Shown here: piece by piece, positions 39,717 to 45,316 of the stretch
Layout of the letters: every line of letters starts with the position of its first letter
How positions within the stretch are numbered: position 1 is the stretch's first letter
DNA from: Saccoglossus kowalevskii
Lineage: Eukaryota; Hemichordata; Enteropneusta; Harrimaniidae
NCBI RefSeq assembly: GCF_000003605.2
Contig: NW_003115098.1
Span: 1-45,316, forward strand
Direction of reading: 5' to 3'
Length of the DNA: 45,316 nucleotides
Program-made: the position numbers and the translations under genes
The notes under the pieces: model-generated
What the model was told of the DNA's origin: nothing
Database searches by the model: none
Seen by the model: only the letters and a program-made list of their open reading frames with translations

Positions 39717-39789
39717 GTTTTCGTAGTGTAGTGGTTATCACGTTTGCCTCACCCGCGAAAGCCCCCCGGTTCGAACCCGGGCGAAAACA
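39717..39789 (+). tRNA. tRNA-Val-CAC: tRNA-Val(CAC), variant
   Basis: C29 to T, A37 to C beside the anticodon, and G46 to C. Confidence 0.8.
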
Positions 39790-40086
39790 AATATCATTTT
39801 GTTTTAATTGACGCCGCAGGAGAAAACAAATTCCAATTTACTTATAATTAACACCACCTTATGAAACGTGTCGTTGAAGACAATAGGTAAATTAGTGTAC
39901 ATTACACCTCTATTCATATATAGTGCTAAGTTATACTTGGAACATTGATAACGTGGATTAAAATGCAAATAACTTTGATTAACGCCACTGCAGAACTGCA
40001 GTTCAAGAGAAGTTAGCTTTATGGGCACGTAGTTTCACATGGTATCCAGCATAGATATCGTTTCAAAATATTTACTGGATTCATAT

Positions 40087-40159
40087 TGTTTCCGCCTGGG
40101 CTCGAACCAGGGACCTTTCGCGTGTTAGGCGAACGTGATAACCACTACACTACGGAAAC
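40087..40159 (-). tRNA. tRNA-Val-AAC: tRNA-Val(AAC), consensus
   Basis: Identical to the AAC reference. Confidence 0.95.
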
Positions 40160-40304
40160 AGGCTGCTTGCTTTTCTCACATCTTCTCGAAAATACAATTA
40201 ACAGTATAGTGAATTGATCACACAATCTTCCAATTTTGCAGTTTCAAAAACTTGCGAATACAACATTTGAAGCCTAACTGATTTTTTGCGATTTCATGTA
40301 ACGA

Positions 40305-40377
40305 GTTTTCGTAGTGTAGTGGTTATCACGTTCCCCTCACACGCGAAATGCCCCCGGTTCGAACCCGGGCGAAAACA
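40305..40377 (+). tRNA. tRNA-Val(CAC), stem variant
   Basis: G30 to C breaks a stem pair; G45 to T. The same two changes are at 20529. Confidence 0.77.
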
Positions 40378-40674
40378 AAAATTATTTAGTTTTAATTGAC
40401 GCCGCAGGAGAAAACAAATTCCAATTTACTTATAATTAACACCACCTTATGAAACGTGTCGTTGAAGACAATAGGTAAATTAGTGTACATTACACCTCTA
40501 TTCATATATAGTGCTAAGTTATACTTGGAACATTGATAACGTGGATTAAAATGCAAATAACTTTGATTAACGCCACTGCAGAACTGCAGTTCAAGAGAAG
40601 TTAGCTTTATGGGCACGTAGTTTCACATGGTATCCAGCATAGATATCGTTTCAAAATATTTACTGGCTTCATAT

Positions 40675-40735
40675 TGTTTCCGCCAGGGACCTTTCGCGTG
40701 TTAGCCGAACGTGATAGCCACTACACTACGGAAAC
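40675..40735 (-). pseudogene. tRNA-Val(AAC) pseudogene, 12-nt deletion
   Basis: G31, B-box deletion and the D-loop change of 21335. Confidence 0.91.
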
Positions 40736-40880
40736 AGGCTGCTTGCTTTTCTCACATCTTCTCGAAAAAACAACTAACAGTATAGTGAATTGATCACACA
40801 ATCTTCCAATTTTGCAGTTTCAAAAACTTGCGAATACAACATTTGAAGCCTAACTGATTTTTTGCGATTTCATGTAACGA

Positions 40881-40953
40881 GTTTTCGTAGTGTAGTGGTT
40901 ATCACGTTCGCCTCACACGCGAAATGCCCCCGGTTCGAACCCGGGCGAAAACA
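40881..40953 (+). tRNA. tRNA-Val-CAC: tRNA-Val(CAC)
   Basis: Full length; G45 to T only. Confidence 0.89.
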
Positions 40954-41250
40954 AAAATTATTTAGTTTTAATTGACGCCGCAGGAGAAAACAAATTCCAA
41001 TTTACTTATAATTAACACCACCTTATGAAACGTGGTGTTGAAGACAATAGGTAAATTAGTGTACATTACACCTCTATTCATATATAGTGCTAAGTTATAC
41101 TTGGAACATTGATAACGTGGATTAAAATGCAAATAACTTTGATTAACGCCACTGCAGAACTGCAGTTCAAGAGAAGTTAGCTTTATGGGCACGTAGTTTC
41201 ACATGGTATCCAGCATAGATATCGTTTCAAAATATTTACTGGTTTCATAT

Positions 41251-41311
41251 TGTTTCCGCCAGGGACCTTTCGCGTGTTAGCCGAACGTGATAACCACTAC
41301 ACTACGGAAAC
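41251..41311 (-). pseudogene. tRNA-Val(AAC) pseudogene, 12-nt deletion
   Basis: G31 and B-box deletion. Confidence 0.92.
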
Positions 41312-41456
41312 AGGCTGCTTGCTTTTCTCACATGTTCTCGAAAATACAATTAACAGTATAGTGAATTGATCACACAATCTTCCAATTTTGCAGTTTCAAA
41401 AACTTGCGAATACAACATTTGAAGCCTAACTGATTTTTTGCGATTTCATGTAACGA

Positions 41457-41529
41457 GTTTTCGTAGTGTAGTGGTTATCACGTTTGCCTCACACGCTAAA
41501 GGCCCCCGGTTCGAACCCGGGCGAAAACA
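41457..41529 (+). tRNA. tRNA-Val(CAC), stem variant
   Basis: C29 to T together with G41 to T leaves a T-T mismatch in the anticodon stem. Confidence 0.77.
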
Positions 41530-41826
41530 AATATCATTTAGTTTTAGTTGACGCCGCAGGAGAAAACAAATTCCAATTTACTTATAATTAACACCACCTT
41601 ATGAAACGTGTTGTTGAAGACAATAGGTAAATTAGTGTACATTACACCTCTATTCATATATAGTGCTAAGTTATACTTGGAACATTGATAACGTGGATTA
41701 AAATGCAAATAACTTTGATTAACGCCACTGCAGAACTGCAGTTCAAGAGAAGTTAGCTTTATGGGCACGTAGTTTCACATGGTATCCAGCATAGATATCG
41801 TTTCAAAATATTTACTGGCTTCATAT

Positions 41827-41887
41827 TGTTTCCGCCAGGGACCTTTCGCGTGTTAGCCGAACGTGATAACCACTACACTACGGAAAC
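41827..41887 (-). pseudogene. tRNA-Val(AAC) pseudogene, 12-nt deletion
   Basis: G31 and B-box deletion. Confidence 0.92.
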
Positions 41888-42032
41888 AGGCTGCTTGCTT
41901 TTCTCACATCTTCTCGAAAATACAATTAACAGTATAGTGAATTGATCACACAATCCTCCAATTTTGCAGTTTCAAAAACTTGCGAATACAACATTTGAAG
42001 CCTAACTGATTTTTTGCGATTTCATGTAACGA

Positions 42033-42105
42033 GTTTTCGTAATGTAGTGGTTATCACGTTTGCCTCACACGCGAAAGGCTCCCGGTTCGAACCCGGGCGA
42101 AAACA
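42033..42105 (+). tRNA. tRNA-Val-CAC: tRNA-Val(CAC), variant
   Basis: G10 to A changes the A box; C29 to T and C48 to T also present. Confidence 0.8.
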
Positions 42106-42402
42106 AAATTCATTTAGTTTTAATTAACGCTGCAGGAGAAAAGAAATTCCAATTAACTTATAATTAACACCACCTTATGAAACGTGTCGTTGAAGACAAT
42201 AGGTAAATTAGCGTACATTACACTTCTATTCATATATAGTGCTAAGTTATACTTGGAACATTGATAACGTGGATTAAAATGCAAATAACTTTGATTAACG
42301 CCACTGCAGTACTGCAGTTCAAGAGAAGTTAGCTTTATGGGCACGTAGTTTCACATGGTATCCAGCATAGATATCGTTTCAAAATATTTACTGGCTTCAT
42401 AT

Positions 42403-42475
42403 TGTTTCCGCCTGGGCTCGAACCAGGGACCTTTCGCGTGTTAGGCGAACGTGATAACCAGTACACCACGGAAAC
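42403..42475 (-). tRNA. tRNA-Val-AAC: tRNA-Val(AAC), variant
   Basis: A9 to G and G15 to C, as in the copy at 160 near the other window end. Confidence 0.85.
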
Positions 42476-42618
42476 AGTTGCTTGCTTTTCTCACATCTTC
42501 TCGAAAATACAATTAACAGTATAGTGAATTGATCACACAATCTTCCAATTTTGCAGTTTCCAAACTTGCGAATACCACATTTGAGGCCTAACTGATTTTT
42601 TGGGATTTCATGTAACGA

Positions 42619-42691
42619 GTTTTCGTAGTGTAGTGGTTATCACGTTCGCCTCACACGCGAAAGGTCCCCGGTTCGAACCCGGGCGAAAACA
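42619..42691 (+). tRNA. tRNA-Val-CAC: tRNA-Val(CAC)
   Basis: Full length; C47 to T only, like 31170. Confidence 0.9.
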
Positions 42692-42988
42692 AATATCATT
42701 TAGTTTTAATTGACGCCGCAGGAGAAAACAAATTCCAATTTACTTATAATTAACACCACCTTATGAAACGTGTCGTTGAAGACAATAGGTAAATTAGTGT
42801 ACATTACACCTCTATTCATATATAGTGCTAAGTTATACTTGGAACATTGATAATGTGGATTAAAATGCAAATAACTTTGATTAACGCCACTGCAGAACGG
42901 CAGTTCAAGAGAAGTTAGCTTTATGGGCACGTAGTTTCACATGGTATCCAGCATAGATATCGTTTCAAAATATTTACTGGCTTCATAT

Positions 42989-43061
42989 TGTTTCCGCCTG
43001 GGCTCGAACCAGGGACCTTTCGCGTGTTAGGCGAACGTGATAACCACTACACTACGGAAAC
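42989..43061 (-). tRNA. tRNA-Val-AAC: tRNA-Val(AAC), consensus
   Basis: Identical to the AAC reference. Confidence 0.95.
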
Positions 43062-43253
43062 AGGCTGCTTGCTTTTCTCACATCTTCTCGAAAATACATT
43101 TAACAGTATAGTGAATTGATCACACAATCTTCCAATTTTGCAGTTTCAAAAACTTGCGAATACAACATTTTAAGCCTAACTGATTTGATGGGCACGTAGT
43201 TTCACATGGTATCCAGCATAGATATCGTTTCAAAATATTTACTGGCTTCATAT

Positions 43254-43314
43254 TGTTTCCGCCAGGGACCTTTCGCGTGTTAGCCGAACGTGATAACCAC
43301 TACACTACGGAAAC
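43254..43314 (-). pseudogene. tRNA-Val(AAC) pseudogene, 12-nt deletion
   Basis: G31 and B-box deletion; part of a single 841-bp unit. Confidence 0.92.
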
Positions 43315-43459
43315 AGGCTGCTTGCTTTTCTCACATCTTCTCGAAAATACAATTAACAGTATAGTGAATTGATCACACAATCTTCCAATTTTGCAGTTTC
43401 AAAAACTTGCGAATACAACATTTGAAGCCTAACTGATTTTTGGGGATTTCATGTAACCA

Positions 43460-43532
43460 GTTTTCGTAGTGTAGTGGTTATCACGTTCGCCTCACACGCG
43501 AAAGGCCCCCGGTTCGAACCCGGGCGAAAACA
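43460..43532 (+). tRNA. tRNA-Val-CAC: tRNA-Val(CAC), consensus
   Basis: Consensus body; the base two before the gene differs (AACCA instead of AACGA). Confidence 0.94.
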
Positions 43533-43829
43533 AATGTCATTTAGTTTTAATTGACGCCACAGGAGAAAACAAATTCCAATTTACTTATAATTAACACCAC
43601 CTTACGAAACGTATCGTTGAAGACAATAGGTAAATTAGTGTACATTACACCTCTATTCATATATAGTGCTAAGTTATACTTGGAACATTGATAACGTGGA
43701 TTAAAATGCAAATAACTTTGATGAACGCCACTGCAGAACTGCAGTTCAAGAGAAGTTAGCTTTGTGGGCACGTAGTTTCACATGGTATCCAGCATAGATA
43801 TCGTTTCAAAATATTTACTGGTTTCATAT

Positions 43830-43890
43830 TGTTTCCGCCAGGGACCTTTCGCGTGTTAGCCGAACGTGATAACCACTACACTACGGAAAC
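43830..43890 (-). pseudogene. tRNA-Val(AAC) pseudogene, 12-nt deletion
   Basis: G31 and B-box deletion. Confidence 0.92.
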
Positions 43891-44035
43891 AGGCTGCTTG
43901 CTTTTCTCACATCTTCTCGAAAATACAATTAACAGTATAGTGAATTGATCACACAATCTTCCAATTTTGCAGTTTCAAAAACTTGCGAATACAACATTTG
44001 AAGCCTAACTGATTTTTTGGGATTTCATGTAACGA

Positions 44036-44108
44036 GTTTTCGTAGTGTAGTGGTTATCACGTTCGCCATACACGCGAAAGGCCCCCGGTTCGAACCCGGG
44101 CGAAAACA
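44036..44108 (+). tRNA. tRNA-Val body, anticodon UAC with A33
   Basis: Loop reads CATACAC: A33 and T34, the same unusual pair as at 9744. Stems are consensus. Confidence 0.78.
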
Positions 44109-44405
44109 AATATCATTTAGTTTTAATTGACGCCGCAGGAGAAAACAAATTCCAATTTACTTATAATTAACACCACCTTATGAAACGTGTCGTTGAAGGC
44201 AATAGGTAAATTAGTGTACATTACACCTCTATTCATATATAGTGCTAAGTTATACTTGGAACATTGATAACGTGGATTAAAATGCAAATAACTTTGATTA
44301 ACGCCACTGCAGAACTGCAGTTCAAGAGAAGTTAGCTTTATGGGCACGTAGTTTCACATGGTATCCAGCATAGATATCGTTTCAAAATATTTACTGGCTT
44401 CATAT

Positions 44406-44466
44406 TCTTTCCGCCAGGGACCTTTCGCGTGTTAGCCGAACGTGATAACCACTACACTACGGAAAC
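44406..44466 (-). pseudogene. tRNA-Val(AAC) pseudogene, 12-nt deletion
   Basis: G31, B-box deletion and C72 to G, as at 9386. Confidence 0.9.
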
Positions 44467-44611
44467 AGGCTGCTTGCTTTTCTCACATCTTCTCGAAAAT
44501 ACAATTAACAGTATAGTGAATTGATCACACAATCTTCCAATTTGGCAGTTTCAAAAACTTGCGAATACAACATTTGAAGCCTAACTGATTTTTTGGGATT
44601 TCATGTAACGA

Positions 44612-44684
44612 GTTTTCGTAGTGTAGTGGTTATCACGTTTGCCTCACACGCGAAAGGTCCCCGGTTCGAACCCGGGCGAAAACA
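44612..44684 (+). tRNA. tRNA-Val-CAC: tRNA-Val(CAC)
   Basis: Full length; C29 to T and C47 to T. Confidence 0.88.
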
Positions 44685-44981
44685 AAAATCATTTAGTTTT
44701 AATTAACGCCGCAGGAGAAAAGAAATTCCAATTTACTTATAATTAACACCACCTTATGAAACGTGTCGTTGAAGACAATAGGTAAATTAGCGTACATTAC
44801 ACTTCTATTCATATATAGTGCTAAGTTATACTTGGAACATTGATAACGTGGATTAAAATGCAAATAACTTTGACTAACGCCACTGCAGAACTGCAGTTCA
44901 AGAGAAGTTAGCTTTATGGGCACGTAGTTTCACATGGTATCCAGCATAGATATCGTTTCAAAATATTTACTGGCTTCATAT

Positions 44982-45042
44982 TGTTTCCGCCAGGGACCTT
45001 TCGCGTGTTAGCCGAACGTGATAACCACTACACTACGAAAAC
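44982..45042 (-). pseudogene. tRNA-Val(AAC) pseudogene with CAC-type 5' acceptor
   Basis: G31 and B-box deletion; the 5' acceptor strand reads GTTTTCG, the CAC form, beside an AAC-type flank. Confidence 0.88.
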
Positions 45043-45164
45043 AGGCTGCTTGCTTTTCTCACATCTTCTCGAAAATACAATTAACAGTATAGTGAATTGA
45101 TCACACAATCTTCCAATTTGGCAGTTTCAAAAACTTGCGAATACAACATTTGAAGCCTAACTGA

Positions 45165-45209
45165 CTGCTTGCTATTGCCAGATCCTCGCTAACATAGTGT
45201 AGTGGTATA
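45165..45209. other. Filler with tRNA A-box remnant
   Basis: About 30 nt not belonging to the unit in register (beginning CTGCTTGCT, which resembles AAC flank) are followed by an isolated TAGTGTAGTGG at 45195-45205, a tRNA A-box fragment. This runs into a second copy of the divergent spacer. Confidence 0.75.
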
Positions 45210-45306
45210 GTGAATTGATCACACAATCTTCCAATGTTGCAGTTTTCAAAAACTTGCGAATACAACATTTGAAGCCTAACTGATTTTTTGCGATTGCAGG
45301 TAACGA

Positions 45307-45316
45307 GTTTTTCGTA
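45307..45316 (+). tRNA. tRNA-Val(CAC), cut by window edge
   Basis: The first 10 nt, with one extra T in the acceptor strand. Confidence 0.6.

Larger units (their letters stand above)
1..45316. repeat. Tandem array of inverted tRNA-Val(AAC)/tRNA-Val(CAC) gene pairs
   Basis: The whole window is built from one repeat unit of 588 bp (576 bp when the AAC copy carries a 12-nt deletion). A unit holds a CAC gene and an AAC gene pointing away from each other across 145 bp, and neighbouring units meet 3' end to 3' end across about 297 bp. Cloverleaf pairing is visible by eye in the consensus of both families: 7-bp acceptor stem, D arm at 10-25, anticodon stem TTCGC/GCGAA, 5-bp T stem and discriminator A. 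The A box and B box of Pol III genes are intact in consensus copies. No intron and no encoded CCA are seen, as expected for nuclear eukaryotic tRNA-Val. The array runs off both window ends. Confidence 0.97.

Noticed and set aside
1..45316. CRISPR-like array
   Set aside because: Repeats of 72 bp at regular spacing could suggest it, but the repeats fold as tRNAs, alternate in strand, and the spacers are repeated rather than unique.
1..45316. tRNA-derived SINE family
   Set aside because: Units are in strict tandem with no poly-A or simple-repeat tails and no target duplications, and both strands carry genes in fixed phase, which is not how dispersed SINEs look.
1..45316. Mitochondrial or bacterial tRNA cluster
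   Set aside because: The A and B boxes, absence of encoded CCA, TTTT terminators and the AAC anticodon (inosine type) point to nuclear eukaryotic Pol III genes.

Overview
The window is one long, almost gene-pure array of nuclear tRNA-Val genes from a eukaryote. No protein-coding gene is supported. Two tRNA-Val families alternate in inverted pairs. AAC-type genes have acceptor GTTTCCG/CGGAAAC, loop CTAACAC and T-arm CCTGG-TTCGAGC-CCAGG. CAC-type genes have acceptor GTTTTCG/CGAAAAC, loop CTCACAC and T-arm CCCGG-TTCGAAC-CCGGG. Each basic unit is 588 bp: CAC gene, 145 bp between the two divergent 5' ends, AAC gene, about 297 bp between the two convergent 3' ends. The tRNA bodies match the usual metazoan tRNA-Val pattern, with internal A box TAGTGTAGTGG, B box GGTTCGA and downstream TTTT terminators, so an animal is likely. 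One AT-rich MITE built from ATTTTCGCTG-like words suggests a marine invertebrate, perhaps a mollusc; that last step is a weak inference.

Layout. From 1 to about 31,020, AAC genes are on + and CAC genes on -. At about 31,010-31,024 the array flips inside a hybrid tRNA gene, and from there to the end AAC genes are on - and CAC genes on +. By my hand count there are 46 full-length AAC-type genes, 35 AAC-type pseudogenes that share one 12-nt deletion removing the B box (units of 576 bp), 67 full-length CAC-body genes, and several truncated or chimeric copies. Higher-order structure includes an exact 1176-bp dimer repeated three times (24,314-27,844), an 841-bp three-gene unit repeated three times (31,170-33,693) and found singly elsewhere, direct block duplications at several fixed offsets, and inverted block duplications whose axes differ.

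Biology. The intact copies would feed cytoplasmic valine decoding (GUU/GUC/GUA through inosine-34 from AAC, and GUG through CAC). The array also preserves a record of recombination: a dead lineage spread by unequal exchange or conversion, deletion junctions with short shared bases, filler DNA, gene-conversion chimeras, and rare anticodon changes (GAC, UAC-like, CAA, and AAC on a CAC body). Positions inside tRNAs are given in simple 1-73 numbering, with the anticodon at 34-36 and the discriminator at 73. Four stretches contain clustered homopolymer indels and may be unpolished assembly.
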